Source of the DNA: Azolla pinnata
Taxonomy: Eukaryota > Streptophyta > Polypodiopsida > Salviniales > Salviniaceae
DNA length: 64,000 nucleotides
Reading direction: 5' to 3'
NCBI GenBank assembly: GCA_037176905.1
Contig: JBBBWG010024557.1
Span: 1 to 64,000, forward strand
The notes beneath the pieces are model-generated. The model was not told where the DNA came from and made no database searches. It saw only the letters and a program-made list of their open reading frames with translations. Each line of letters opens with the position of its first letter. The stretch's first letter is position 1. Below, one piece after another: positions 33,993 through 47,046 of the stretch. The translations under genes and the position numbers were made by a program.

Positions 33993-36900
33993 TTATCTAT
34001 TTACTCCACTCACATCTGGACCTTGCTCTTCCCCTGGCACCTTGTTTTGCATCCGTTTCAGTATCTCTTCTGTTGGCAACTCCTTCAGTGACAAAAAAGA
34101 AACTTTAAGAGCAAGCTCATTTCCTATGTCACGGTTTAGTCAAAAAAGCATGTCTTTTTCTTATCGTTTAGGGTAAACAAACAGATAAATGCCCATGGAC
34201 GCATGAAGAGGATTGGTCAACCAAAGGATGGAAGAAACGTTCAAAGAGTGGTGGAGGATTAGTAACAATATCCTTTTCATGCGGTCATTTATAGAGGGGA
34301 GAAACAAAGCATCTAATGTTCGAATGATGGTTTATCAACACCTTCTGCGGGAACGCAATGGTGCTCTTGAGAGCAACAAACCAAAATATGTTTATCTAAA
34401 AATAAGTAAATAATGACAAGACAACAATTATCTCCTCCCCATGCAAGATACTTAGCTCATATATACCAGAATTTCCACCTCCAAAAGTTGGCTATTCTAA
34501 GACGAGGTGATATCTGAAATGAGGGAAGCACCTTAGATTGTGGCAGATAATGACATTTACCTACCAATGATAAGGGCGGAAAGGCTGTTCCAAATAGCTG
34601 GATTTTATGTGACCAGAAAGAAATACAGAGATTTTTATTTAACTATACATTCACTTATTACTTCGAAGAGGAGAAGATACAAAGAAACTCAAAATATTTC
34701 TTAGCAACCAGTACAATAGAAAAGCTCCTAGAGCATTAGAAATAGAGAAAATGGATAAATGACAGAATCTCTTTGAGAGAAGGAACGATTAGAACTCCCA
34801 AATTACCAGTCTAAATGGTTCCAAACCAAGCTTTTTTGTTGAGCATGATGGTACTTTGTAAGGCAACTCAGTTGACATTATGATGTAGAGATATATTATA
34901 TTAGAATTCATGAAGACCAAATGTAACTTATAACAGTTTCACCCAGTAGACAATGAATTAGTTGTGAATCTTTATGGCCAAAAGTTTGTCCGTAAATGTG
35001 AGTGCACATTGTTACTGGGAAAGGAAACTAAGTACAAATTTTCAATACCGTGGAAGGCAGAGCATTATCTCAAAGTTTGACACTCTTGACTCCCAAACTT
35101 CCTAAAAATAATTTGCTTGGACAGGTCTCCTTCTTTCCAATCCTCCACCATACATCAAAGAGATGGAGAGGAAATGATCCAATAAGCACCATGATGATTG
35201 AGTTGCAGCAATAGCATGTATTTAAGATCAATGCTCGAATTCCCAAACTTCTTCAAAACAATAGGCATGGTCAATAGGTCTCCTCTTACATCGAAGAGGA
35301 TGACAACTAATTGGTATGGAAGAGATGGACAAATAGACAGCATGATATACTCTACTACATCCTGATGAGAGGTTTCCTTGAAAATGTTGCTTCTGTAATT
35401 ATAGAAATATATGGGAGCACATGACGAGTGTGATCTCATCAAAATTAAGTATATAAGAGTTTCATGAAACAAACATCAAGGTATAAGTTTTGAAGGACCT
35501 AAATCATGGGGCTTGTCCAAATTCAGAAATTGTGTCATTATGAGCGAACATGTGGTACATCCCCAAAAATGTTGGATGATGATAAATTAATAGTAGATTT
35601 GTGTAATCGGATTTCCGTTCAGGTGATCTGGATATTGTTTCAAGCAAGAAAATTATTCCAGTTATCTATTAAGATTTAAAATTCCAATGTTGAGAACAAC
35701 ACTAACGATTTATTACTTTCACCAATCTTTACAAAGTATGCAAAGAATTTCAAACAAAACTATGAGGCTCATATTGTATGCCCTCCAAATGTGGCACAGG
35801 TATGACTTCTAAAGTATATCAAATTTACTTACTTGTGGCACGGCGCAATCAGCATGAAGAGGATCCCATTCCATTGCACAAAAACATTCCCATGCATCAG
35901 ATTGTTGGGCATTCAAAGGGGCCCTTCAAAAGATTTTATCACCCTTGATCAACAACTCATCAAAGCGTATGTAAACATAAGCAATCAAATAAGCACATAT
36001 GAAAAGAAAAATAAAAAGGATCTAGCAAAATTTCGATAATGTTAAGCAAGTGATCGTATAATATAATACCTTCTCCATTTTCCACACACAACTTGATTAA
36101 TTTCTCCTCCAGCTGAATCTGTGAACGCTCTCACAATAACATTGTTGCATTGGAGCCAATTTTCTTGCATTCCATTTGGGGAAGTTTCGGATGGTAAAGA
36201 GCACCAGGGCTCAACTTTCTGGTATCAGGACCCAAAAACCGTAAGGAAAAAGAAAACACGATTGTTATTTGCAAGCATAAGTGCAAGAAATGTTTTCTCG
36301 CCTCCTTAAATTCTTTCAAAAGGAAAATCTTCTCTCCACTCTTTTCCTCAGGTGTAAGAGGTATTTCCGTGCCTATATGACCTACAAGACTACAGAATAG
36401 ATTACAGAATAACAGTATTATTTTTGTGGTCATATTTCAATAAAAACCAATAAAAGGTCAGAAACATTTGTTACCTTCGCCTAGCATCATTCCATCCAGT
36501 GTTTCCTGACCACAAGGGTACATTTGCCTGGTGGGCAGGACCCAAACGTGCTTTGGATGCATTATGCGAAACTGTAGAGAGACGGCTGATCAATGGTGAG
36601 CATCTTTCCATGAGTTTCAAGTCCATTGTTTTCTTCTTCTCTCTACAGGAGCTGCAGAACCACTCAGCTTCAATCTTGAAATAATTACGACTTATTCGGG
36701 GTACACAGCAAGCCACATGAAAGGCCTCTTGGCATTCATCACAAATAACAGTGCTTCTCTTTCTTTCTCTTTTCTGACATATTTTGCATAGCATCGTCTT
36801 TAGGTCATCTCCAACATAGCCAGGATGAGGAGCACAATGAGGTGCATTCAGAGGTGTAACAGATTTATGGCTCTTCAGAATACCAAACTTTTTCTGAAGT

Positions 36901-39629
36901 GAAACACACCTATCCCATTCAATTGCTGCCTCTTCTACATCGATGTCATCATCCGTGTCATCCCCTGGTTCGAGTCTTGGGCATGGTCGTGATTTAACTG
37001 CCAAAAATGGATCTTTCTGTTGAACTATCTTCTGGATTCTTGTATTCTCTGTTTCTTCATGTTCATCAGGAATCTGTGATGCATTGTTTGATATACTAAC
37101 AACTGTTTGATCTTTATTTATAGCTCCTCCTTTATACCTTCGTCTCTTCTTGGCTATCCTTGATTCGGGTTGTGAATTTCCTCTCCTTTTTCTTAGTCGT
37201 TCCTTATTTAATTCTGAAGGCACTTCATCAAGTACCTCCGTTTCTCCTTTCAATTTAAGCAAATTTTCATCCCGGACAGCCATAGGCAAGACTTCAAATG
37301 AATTGTCTATTGATTTTATGTCTGCCCTGTGAATATCAGAACAAAGCGCTGCACATCCAAAAATAGTGGTCCTATTTGTGATGTCATCACACTCACTAGG
37401 TAGCTGGATACAATTAAGGACCTCAGTAACCATTCTTACCTGAAAAAACGTGTAGCATTAAAATCTAACATATCTACTTGAAAAACATTTCTACTACTGA
37501 AAAGAAACATAAGACAATCCACTTATAACATTCAAACATGCCTATCATAGTATATACATTCAGATACCTCACCTGATTTTCGCTTATATTCGTGTTTATT
37601 ATTCTTGTCATGTGAAAGAAGAGGATAAAACACCACAATGGTGGACTGGAAGGTTGAAGAAAAAATCTCACCCAGATAAAGGGGCTAATCTCAGAATTTA
37701 TAGAAATGCATGGTTGGTTTTGTGTACAGAAGGAACAGTGTCATCACTTCTAACAACAATACAGAGATTTACTCAGCAACGAATTTGGGTAGCTTCTTGC
37801 TCCCTTCTTTGAATAAAGATTCGTATCTGGCAACTTGATGCAAAAAATCATTCCAACCACTCGTCATATCATCAGAATGTGTACACACGTACTCCATGTC
37901 CTGGTGAGATTCAAGTTTTACGGGCACACCACATCTAGCAAGCCTATTGTACGTGTTACAGGTGCCAAAAAATCATGTCATCACTTGTATAGAAACTATT
38001 GAATTCCCATAAAGGCGGGATTATTTAGTCCTTTACAAACATTTTGACAAATGTGACACTCATCATTCTGCATCTCTTCATTTTTGTTCTGACATAGCAG
38101 CACTACTTATCCAGGACATCATTGCATGCTTGAAAGGATAAACTCGGTGCTAGCAATTACAGTTACAGGATTGTTGGATATGCATCATCCATAAACACGG
38201 TCCAGTTCCGGTGAAGACACTTGTTTTAATAGTATAGTACTCCTTGATAAACCTATGGTATGTGTCAGAAGATTTGAATCACATATCACTCCTCTGAATC
38301 CACTCATGTGCAACCACATATGATAATCCCATCTCCCATTCTTCCTGCCATCTATTCATTCTCTTGACTGATCCTCCATCTATTCACATCTTTACTCTTC
38401 TCTGATCATAAAACACATCTGATATGTTTGATCTATTTGAAATCAATTAAGAGTTGTAAATGTCACCACTCAATGCTTTCAGAGCTTGCAGCCACATAAT
38501 CCCTAACGTAACAATACAACCTAAATATCCTTGATTCTTCGGTGACCATGACCTTATGATCTTACATTGTGAATATGCCTTTTGTATTTGTCCATGTAGT
38601 AGTTCACAATACAGAAATTTTCTTGAACTCTTCATTCAAGCTGCCATGTCGTCAAGGCACATTAACCAAATTTGCAATCTATGTAGGATTTATTATCTTT
38701 TTCTTGAGTCCTTACACACACACACACACACAAATACATACATACATACGTATGCATATGCATGTATATGTATGTATGTCCAACCCTATGCTATTCTAGA
38801 CCATTCATCTGAATATGTCACGCTGTCAACATAAACCTACTTATTTCACACATACACATTCACCGATTCCATTTGATAAATAGGCTGGTGTCTCAGCCAA
38901 AACCACACTCGGCTGGAATAAAAGCAACATAGCTTCCTAATTTCCATACCCTTAGCTCGACATAGTATAAGTATCATATCAAACGGATCGGTCTAGAGCA
39001 CTCCGTTCTACCCCAGTGTTGCAACGCACTTCACAGCCAGGAAACTATGCGTCGCAATTTCTTTCAACTCCACGCGTAGATAACAGGAGACTGACGAGAT
39101 CCAGCAACCATGCGATGAATATCTGACAGAACCTAGCATTACATGCACAACAAGCAGACATACACACAAAACACACACGCATTCATCCGGCATCCACACA
39201 TCCCATACATAGACACAAGTGATGGAAACCTTTTCTTGTCTAGCCTCACGTGTGGTGGTGGTGGTGGTGGTGGTGGTGGCATTCCATCATCTGCTTGGAG
39301 CAAGTGAGTTTGGTACAGCGATCACGTACAAGACCGAGAAGCTTTAGCTCGAGGCAGGAAGATCTCCTCTCGCTTTTGGTTTGGACTTCTGCAGGAGGAC
39401 GAATGCTCCCTCTCAAATGGGCGAGACATTTGACCTTTGGGGCCGCATGGCTCTTCTTCTTATCACGACTTCTTTTTCTTCTTCTTCTTCTTCTTCTTCT
39501 TCTTCTTCTGGTTTTCTTAGCTACGCAGATCTGTGCCCCGGAAACTGCTGCAAATTCAGGTTCTTTTGTCTCGCATCGAATAAAATCAGGATCGGGCATC
39601 TTCGACATCTGTCGATGCGATGAAACCAT
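33993..39629 (-). CDS. PHD-finger protein with C-terminal CW-like zinc module
   Basis: Eight-exon model, phases consistent, 668 aa: 39629-39250, 37943-37773, 37645-37573, 37439-36475, 36389-36302, 36218-36070, 35923-35833, 34082-33993. Exon 1 (ATG 39629) has an Arg11 run, an Arg/Lys-rich likely nuclear signal and a His9 run. It is the least certain exon. The join to 37943 fits phase 2, but extra exons could lie between. The PHD finger in the fourth exon reads MLCKICQKRERKRSTV, CDECQEAFHVAC, WFCSSC: C4HC3 spacing, a reader of histone H3 tails in this family. The last exons give WLQC, then CGKWRRAPL, WECFC and DPLHADCAVPQE, which follow the CW zinc-finger order (W, C, C, KWR, P, WxC, DP, C, PE) but with about 20 residues between the first two Cys. 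The intron at 36219-36301 needs a GC donor. Probable nuclear chromatin protein; no gene name is offered. Confidence 0.75.
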
Positions 39630-39779
39630 TCAAGGAAAATCGATTCGAGCAGTGTGAAAAACGCGTAATCTGCGTGCGTCGATAAGAGTTAAGGGGGCAA
39701 CGATCGCCGCGGTATTTGGCTTTACTCGCGAGTTTCTGCAGGCTGATTAATTCATGCCAGAAACAAGACATGTCCATAA

Positions 39780-39785
39780 TTGTGT

Positions 39786-39823
<38 letters not shown>

Positions 39824-40080
39824 TAGTTTGTGTGCATTGAGGGCAGAATAGACTAAATCAGAGGGAGCTGGAAGCTCATCGGTTGGTTAAGGGTGTACAG
39901 AATGAGTGAACTCAAAGTGAAGCGAGAAAGAACGGACTAAATCAGACGGAAGTGGAAGTTAATCGGCAAGGTTTAAGGGTGCACAGAATGCGTGAACTCG
40001 AAACGAAGCGAGACTGAATAGAATAAATCGGAGGGAAATGGAAGCTAATCGGCAGGTCAAGGGTGCACAAGATGAGTGAA
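39780..40080 (+). repeat. (TG)n run and a three-copy 85-bp minisatellite
   Basis: A TG tract covers about 39781-39822. It is followed by three copies of a unit containing 'gactaaatcagagggagct', 'ggaagctcatcgg', 'aagggtgcacagaatg' and 'gtgaactc', at about 39846, 39930 and 40016. The array lies about 150-450 bases upstream of the PHD gene start, in its likely promoter. Confidence 0.85.
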
Positions 40081-41390
40081 CATGATTAATCGATGGATCG
40101 GCTCGTGTAATGAAGTTCTAGTCAATCTTCAGTTGTTTGAATGCGAAGTCTTTTGTCGTTCTTTACCTCAGATATTTCCTCCATCTCATAGAGTTCGAGT
40201 ATTTCTTATTTTACCTTCATTTTTTCTCGAGGTGTCAACACCATCTTCACTTGTCTCTTGTGATCAGGCTCTTATCTCTTTTAGAATCTGTCTAAGCCAA
40301 GAGTGTAATTTGTCCTAATTTACGATCTCTATCTGGTTACTCGAGTTATACTTTCTCCGAGCCATTTGTCGATATTGCCAGAGGGAAAAAGAGATTGACT
40401 GGTTTCAAACCATATTATTGAGACAATCAGCCTAAGCCAAGACTATCGAAACAAACTATGTTTGAGACCATGAAGATCTTGACAAATAAAACAAAAGCGA
40501 CAAGTTCTTCTAATCGAACATGGATTATAACCATATTTAAGGCTTATAGCATGCCAATGATGCAACAAAGCTAAAGACGAATAATTATAGCATCCGAATT
40601 ACCTATAATATTGTCAATTTGACCATCAAGTGTAAGCATCAATTGTTTCCATGCCGCTCTAATTGCCACTGCTCCATCTGCAATTAGTCACTGTTGCATG
40701 GTAATCTTCCTGTCCTACTTGCATTGCGTGCCCACAATCGTCACCTGAAACCTCCTACATAGTCCTTCCAAATACCTTCTCGATGCCCAAAACTTCCTTG
40801 CAACCAATTCCTTTTGTCTAAAAGTCTACCAACACTCCTCTCCCAATCTTCACCGATCGGTTGAAAATTGACTATCGAATATCGATTCCAATGATGCCAC
40901 TGCGATCGTAGGACCCTCTCGAAGCTCGACTCCCTGCCAATCAAGTGGAACTCAACTAGTTGACCTGCTAATAACAAGTGATTCCATAACAAGGTAAAGC
41001 TTCAAACTCCTCCTTGGAATTCGACATTTGATGCACCAGAGCTGCATGTGCTCAACACCCAAGCTCTGCAAATCGACAACAAATTCTCCCATTCATTTTT
41101 ACCAGCCACGGTGAAAGTCTGGGGGTTAAAAATCCATCTCACGTCCGGTCGAAGGACAAGCATTCACGCAAGCAAGCAATTTAAACACCAAAGATAATCA
41201 TTTCTCCACTCGGTGACAACAATGCCCTCAGTATAGATTTACTAAGCAAAGCACTCTACTTCGATCCACCGGATCAAAGACCCCCCCCCCCCCCCCCCGG
41301 AATCCACCTTCATGCATCATCGGCTCGACAAATAAATGCGCCAAGTCCGCCTTAGATCAGAAAGCTTCTATCATGACCTCCACAAATGTA
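40081..41390. other. Intergenic stretch between divergent PHD and MYG1 genes
   Basis: No recognised gene. A minus-strand frame of 83 codons at 40741-40992 has protein-like composition (FERVLRSQWHHWNRY, GHREGIWKDYVGGF) but I do not recognise it. It may be a fragment of an old element. A run of 18 C occurs at about 41281-41298. Confidence 0.4.
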
Positions 41391-41394
41391 ATTG

Positions 41395-41652
41395 AAGATT
41401 CAGGATTTAGGGTTGAGGATTTAGGGTTGAGGATTTAAGGTGAGGATTTAGGGTTTGAGGGTTTAAATAAGCGTTAGGATTCAGGGTTTGAGGTTTTAAT
41501 CAAGCTCTAGGATGCAGGGTTTAGGGTTTGAGGAATTAGGGTTTGAGGGTTTAGGGTTTAAGGTGAGGAATTAGGGTTTAAGGGTTTAGGGTTTAAGGTG
41601 AGGAATTAGGGTTTAAGGGTTTAGGGTTTAAGGTGAGGATTTAGGGTTTAAT
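41395..41652 (+). repeat. Degenerate telomere-type repeats directly upstream of MYG1
   Basis: About 25 imperfect units of 'tttagggt' type ('ggatttagggttga', 'gggtttaaggtgaggaatta') run in one orientation for 258 bases and end 86 bases before the MYG1 ATG. A higher-order unit of about 31 bp ('aggaattagggtttaaggg', 'tttagggtttaaggtg') repeats in the second half. Confidence 0.9.
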
Positions 41653-41737
41653 AACCACTCAAACCGAACCTGGCCAGGCTCGGACCGAACCTAAACCTGC
41701 GTATCCTTCCTCTCTGTGCAATGAAAGCCCTGCGGCG

Positions 41738-43973
41738 ATGGCGGCCTTCAGGTTCTCTGTCTCTCGACTGCCTCCATCGCTCCTCCCTTCCTCTTCTCCG
41801 CTTCCTCGCTTCCTGCCCCGCCTTCTGCTGCCTCGCCCCTCGCCCTCGTCGCCCTCCTCCGCTTCTTCTTCTTCTTCTTCTTCCTTCTCCATGGAAGACG
41901 GCCTCTCCACCAAGCGTCTCAAGGGAGAGCCCGGAGATCCTCCTGCCCTTGCCTCTTCCTTGCGCATTGGAACCCACAATGGCACCTTCCACTGCGACGA
42001 AGCTCTCGGCTGCTTCATGCTCAAGCTCACCTCCCGCTTCCATGGTGCAGAGGTTGTCAGGACCCGAGACAACGAGGTATGTTTGCGCTGCCCTTCTTCT
42101 CAGAAGTAGATACGCATAACAATGTGCGTATCTAGAATACATACAGATGCACCGGATACGTTCATAGACGTTCTGCCGACGTGCCCACACGCATACACAG
42201 TGCACGCACACATCATCACACACGTACATGCACACATTCGTGCACACACATGTGCAAACTTCCCAGTACGTGCTTAGCATGTGTACATTGGTATGCATTC
42301 ACCGATATATTGGATCAATTACATCCTAAGTTACTACTCCTCGATGCAGATTTACTTTCTTTTTCCATTCTTGCTAAAACAATTCTTCTTATTTAATTGG
42401 TTTCCATCCTTGTCTCCTTTATTGACATCTGCAGATATTGGAGTCATTAGATGCTGTCTTGGATGTTGGTGGCATTTATGATGCCGAAAAATTCCGGTTT
42501 GACCACCACCAACGCGGTTTTGATGGTACATTTGGCCATGGATTCAGCACTAAGTTGAGCAGTGCTGGGCTGGTTTACAAGGTAATTTTTCTCTACATCT
42601 CTGCATTGCTTTCTGTTAGCCTATGATTTATGAATTCTCCGTGGTTAGTGCATGGTCTGTATTTGATGATTTTGTCAAATCTTCTCATCCAGCATTTTGG
42701 GCTTGAGATTGTGGCCAAAGAACTAGGCGTAGACGTTTCACATCCAGATGTCGAGCGTGTATTCAAAGCTGTGTACAAGTATTTTGTGGAGGTGTGAAGA
42801 AGACTCGAAATGAATTTAATGCATTGCAAATGGCCTTGACGTGCTTTTAAATTGTCAAAGTTAACGTCTTTTCTCACAACTTACATGTTGATGTTTTTGA
42901 AGGCGATTGATGCTGTTGACAATGGGGTGAATCAGTATGATACTGACAAACCGCCAAGATATGTGAATACTACATACTTATCTTCGAGGGTTGGGAAGTT
43001 AAACCCGGATTGGATGGAACCAAATACACCCGAGGCTGAGAACAAAGCATTCTTACTTGCTATGGAGCTTGCTGGTCGGGAGTTTCTAAATGTAAGAGAA
43101 ATAAACATCTAAGCTCTTGAGCATGTTTCCGCTCGGTAGGGTTCATGATTTCTAGGTGCAGAAATCATCATGCGGCTTGGTTTTCTCTGGATTAACTTTT
43201 TTCTTGATGGCTATGTATGTAGTCCTTAAGGTATTATTCAAAGTCATGGTTGCCAGCAAGAGCAATTGTTTCTAATTGCATCAGCAAGAGAAAGGAGCTC
43301 GACCCAAGTGGCCAGATCATGAAGCTAGATAGATACTGTCCCGTAAGTGGCATTTCAAATCGAATATGTTTGCTTTAATGATATATAAACTATGCTGCTA
43401 GTAGCTATGCATGCAGAGGCCTATGACATTCTAACACATTGAACTAGACGCAAACATATACGTATGCATGCAAATAACAAATAACGTATATATGAAATAT
43501 TTATTATTCACCCACGTATCTGGATATGTCTATTTTTTTCTAAAGATATTTCAACCACTGCATAAATATGGCAGTGGAAAGATCACATTCATGAGCTTGA
43601 AGAGGAGCTTAAAGTTGAAGAAAGCATAAAATATGTGCTATATCAGGTATGTTGTCGACAGGTCATGTTATTTAAGTTCCTGTTTTGAATCAAGTTCTTT
43701 TAATTTTCATAGGATTGTTGATAAAATTTGTAATATTTATCTTAGGATGATATGAGCTCACACTGGCGAATCCAAGCAGTTGCTGTTGCATTTGGAAGAT
43801 TTGAGAGCAGAAAACCTCTTCCAGAAGCTTGGAGGGGCCTAACAGATAATGCATTATCAGAAGTAATTGGTGTTAAAGACTGTGTTTTTGTTCATAGTAG
43901 TGGATTTATTGGTGCCAACCGCAGCTTTGATGGGGCGCTGGAAATGGGATTGCAAGCTCTTAAGAAGGCCTAA
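41738..43973 (+). CDS. MYG1: MYG1-like 3'-5' RNA exonuclease (UPF0160 family)
   Basis: Seven exons, all phase 0: 41738-42076, 42435-42581, 42693-42791, 42903-43091, 43223-43342, 43575-43646, 43746-43973, giving 397 aa. Family motifs: IGTHNGTFHCDEALGCF (about 77-93), DVGGIYD and FDHHQRGFDGTFGHG (about 123-149) with the DHH metal site, VDNGVNQYD, NPDW, SKSWLPAR and the C-terminal HSSGFIGANRSFDGAL. The family is known from animals as a mitochondrial and nucleolar RNA exonuclease; plant members are poorly studied. Residues 1-50 are rich in Arg, Leu, Pro and Ser and acid-free, like an organelle targeting peptide. A second in-frame ATG at 41891 in good context (tccatgg) would start MEDGLSTKRLKGE without it, so two products with different locations are plausible. 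The (TTC)n at 41865-41884 encodes a Ser run. Confidence 0.95.
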
Positions 43974-46078
43974 AATTCTTCAAGGAAGTAAATGGGATCC
44001 AAACATTTTTTATCCTGTTTTTCGTAAGCTCTGAAAGTGGTTGCAAACGAGGATGGACCATTTTTTGGTCATTCAAGTAATTGTGGCTTGAATTCTTTTT
44101 GTTCAACCTTTTGCTCGAAATTCGAGAATTTGATGGGCATCACAGAAAACAGCGTCCAGTGAGTTTTGCGAGTATTGATTCGTCCAGTATCTAACAGGAC
44201 CACATATATATTTGGCAGAGATACTTATGGAAGATCAGACAGGTATCAGAAGTTGTATATTGTTGTGTTAATGTTCTCTCGTGCAGTGTTGTTTATCATG
44301 GGTAGTGTAATGTGTTCTCTCGCGACTATGTACATCTTACAGCACTGGAATATAGGGTCTTAGCCATTGATACATCATATATCTTTGTGATTTTTTCTTT
44401 TGTGTGTGGTATTTTCATACATCAGAACTTAATTGCTTGCAAGTAATCTCACGCAAAGTTTCATTTTGGAATCTCTCGATATTTTCAACCAGGAAATATA
44501 TAGAAAAATCTGCGGGCATGCGAGAGAAGCCCAATCAGATCCGAAGCGTGCTTGCTTATGTGCAAAAATGTGCAGTGTATCCTAAATCCTAAACTGGTTG
44601 TGACTGCTCTTGGTGCATGCAGTATTGGAACAGTTTGATATTGATCGAAGACCAAGTCAGAATCTATATTAAGCGGGTCCGGTTTATCATACAAATCTGA
44701 TCAGACTTGAATTGCAGCTGTGCCTTCATTTTTTTTTTTTAGGTTCTGGAAACGTGGTTTGCACTATTAGAAACATGGCTTAAGCATTTGTACTCGATCG
44801 ATCATATCTATATGCTGCACCTTTCTCCACAGAATATACTTGTACTTGCAAGTATATATGTGGTGTTGGTCCAAAATACCTTTGACATTTGGCTGTATAC
44901 ATTGTTTTAATTAAGCATTGCTAATTTGGGGTCCATGGAATTGTATATTGTTGATGTAGTTCTTATTGTAGTAGATAGGTAATCTTGTTCTATGGGATGG
45001 TGATGTAATATGTTTTTTCTCGATGATATTATCTTTTCATTTCATTTCGATGTTCTAGAAACACTTGTTCAAGCTCCTCGGGAATCTGTTGTAACTTTTT
45101 GTCTGCTTGTCATGCAATAGTTGAGGGCGTACAAATCAAATAGTAGAATAATATCTTTGTTTTCTATTGACTACCGAATGGACAATCATATTGATTTCTT
45201 ACATACTGTTTGTGCATTTCTATTCGAGTATAAAAAATAATACTTAAGAGTATGAAAAAAAACCATTCATTACAAAAAAAAAGCAGAAAACAAAAAATTG
45301 GGGATAAATTCAAATGACATAAAACACAATAAAAGAAAAAAATTGATGTAAGAGAGATTTGAAGTGAGATTTAAACCTTGGGTTCTTAATTTTAAGCCTT
45401 GCAACTGTGATAAGTTTGATTGTTTAATAATGCAATAAAAACATTAAGCATGGAATGTGGAATCGCCATTGGATCGGAAGCAATGCATTGCACAAGTATA
45501 TGTTCGCATTTGTGGGGCGATTCGTACATTTGCGTATGGCACCTCTTTCTACAAATGCGAATATTACAATGTACAATTTTAACCCTAAACACACACACAC
45601 AGGTCCTAAGCAAGCTGCAACATTTAAAGATGCAATCGATATGAACTGTTGTGATTCAATGCCAGTCTTTCGCACTTTATCGATCTTTGTCTCGTGATAA
45701 ACAGATGGTGTCTCAATTATGGACTTTATTCTTTGTTTTTGTTCTTTTTCTCGTCTGCCGGATTGTGGCAGGTATCTGTTTTCAAAAAAACCCCTGAATC
45801 GTTTATTCTTTTCGTTCTCGTCGATCAGATTGTCGAGGAATCGGGCGACGATGCCCTGCTGAGCCCCACTGGGGGGTCCCTCCCCTCAGCGAATTCCGGA
45901 AAAGTCTGATGCCGGCTCGAAACACAGAGCGCGCTCGATCGAGTTCGAGCAGATACAGAGAAGCGCTTGATGATCGAGTTCAAGAGGGTACAAAAGACAG
46001 GGCCAGATTCTTGCGAGCTCGGGATCAATTTGAAGACAAAGCATCCCTACCACTTGAGCTATCGAGTCCAAAGGATAT
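43974..46078. other. MYG1 3' UTR and intergenic stretch
   Basis: AT-rich sequence with no recognised gene. A minus-strand segment near 45345-45430 has a weak tRNA-like box (ggtttaaatctc) followed by an A-rich tail, so it might be a SINE remnant. Positions 45700-46070 are richer in GC with cgatcga words. Frames there show no motifs. Confidence 0.35.
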
Positions 46079-46645
46079 ACAACACATACATACATACATG
46101 CATACATACATAAATGTCATACATACATACATACATACCTACATACATACATGTCATACATGTCATGCATACATACATACATGCATGTCATACATACATA
46201 CATGCATACATGCATACATACATGCATACATGCATACATACATGTCATACATGTCATACATACATACATACACGCATGTCATACATACATACATACATAC
46301 ATACACGCATGTCACACATACATACATGCACACGCACATATAGATAGATAGATTCGATGGATACAGCCATCCTACACCCATGCATACATAATGCAAGCAT
46401 GCATGCACACATAAATGCATACATACACAATGCAAGCATGCATGCATGCATGCATGCACACATAAATGCATACATACACAATGCAAGCATGCATGCATGC
46501 GCACACACGCACACATACATGCAGACATGCATACATACATACATGGATGCATGCACAGACATGATTTGCAACCATTCGTATACGTACATATACGTACGTA
46601 CGTACACGTACGTACATGTATATGTATACATAGATGTATACGTAG
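46079..46645 (+). repeat. Large (ACAT)n/(GCAT)n tetranucleotide microsatellite
   Basis: More than 500 bases of catacata with interspersed catgcatg, cacgcacaca and tacgtacg words, interrupted by about 40 unique bases near 46340-46380. It yields spurious frames on both strands (HTYIHTYI, VCMYVCMY). It begins about 1 kb and ends about 400 bases upstream of the CAT9 start codon. Confidence 0.95.
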
Positions 46646-46689
46646 AAATAGAAAGGGGATCTTTTTCGTTGTGATCATGGGGAGTGCAG

Positions 46690-46920
46690 AGAAGAAGAAG
46701 AAGAAGAAGAAGAAGAAGAAGAAGACATGGTGGTGTCAGAGAAAAGTACAGAGTAAGAAAGACAAAAAGAAAAGAAGAAGGGGAGCACAGACAGTCCCAA
46801 GGAACAGGGGATGAATTCACGAATCTCGTGGAAGAAGAAGAAGAAGAAGAAGCAGAAGAAGCAGAAGCAGAAGCAGGAGGAGAAGAAGGAGGAGGAGGAG
46901 GAGGAGGAGGAGGAGGAACG
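46690..46920 (+). repeat. (GAA)n/(GGA)n microsatellites in the CAT9 leader
   Basis: Pure GAA at about 46692-46725 and 46832-46872, grading into GGA at 46888-46917. These are within 360 bases upstream of the CAT9 ATG and are probably 5' UTR or core promoter. Confidence 0.92.
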
Positions 46921-47046
46921 TGATCTCCCACGACGCGTCATAGGAGAAGATAGATAGGAGAAGTCTCCTTTCCTCCTCCTGCCCCCACCTCTTCTTCTTC
47001 TTTGATTCCTTCTTCTTTGATTCCGATCCGGCGGACCTTTCAATCC

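Noticed and set aside
38000-38200. Cys-containing frame (ECHICQNVCKGL) inside PHD intron 1, considered as an extra exon
   Set aside because: Available donors do not match the phase needed at 37943. The direct join from 39250 fits without it.
40741-40992. 83-codon minus-strand frame with protein-like composition
   Set aside because: No family recognised and no splice partner. Left as possible old-element debris.
41395-41652. True telomere or chromosome end
   Set aside because: Repeats are degenerate and flanked on both sides by genes.
46100-46930. ORFs such as MSYIHTYIP and VCMYVCMY on both strands
   Set aside because: Translations of the ACAT and GAA microsatellites.
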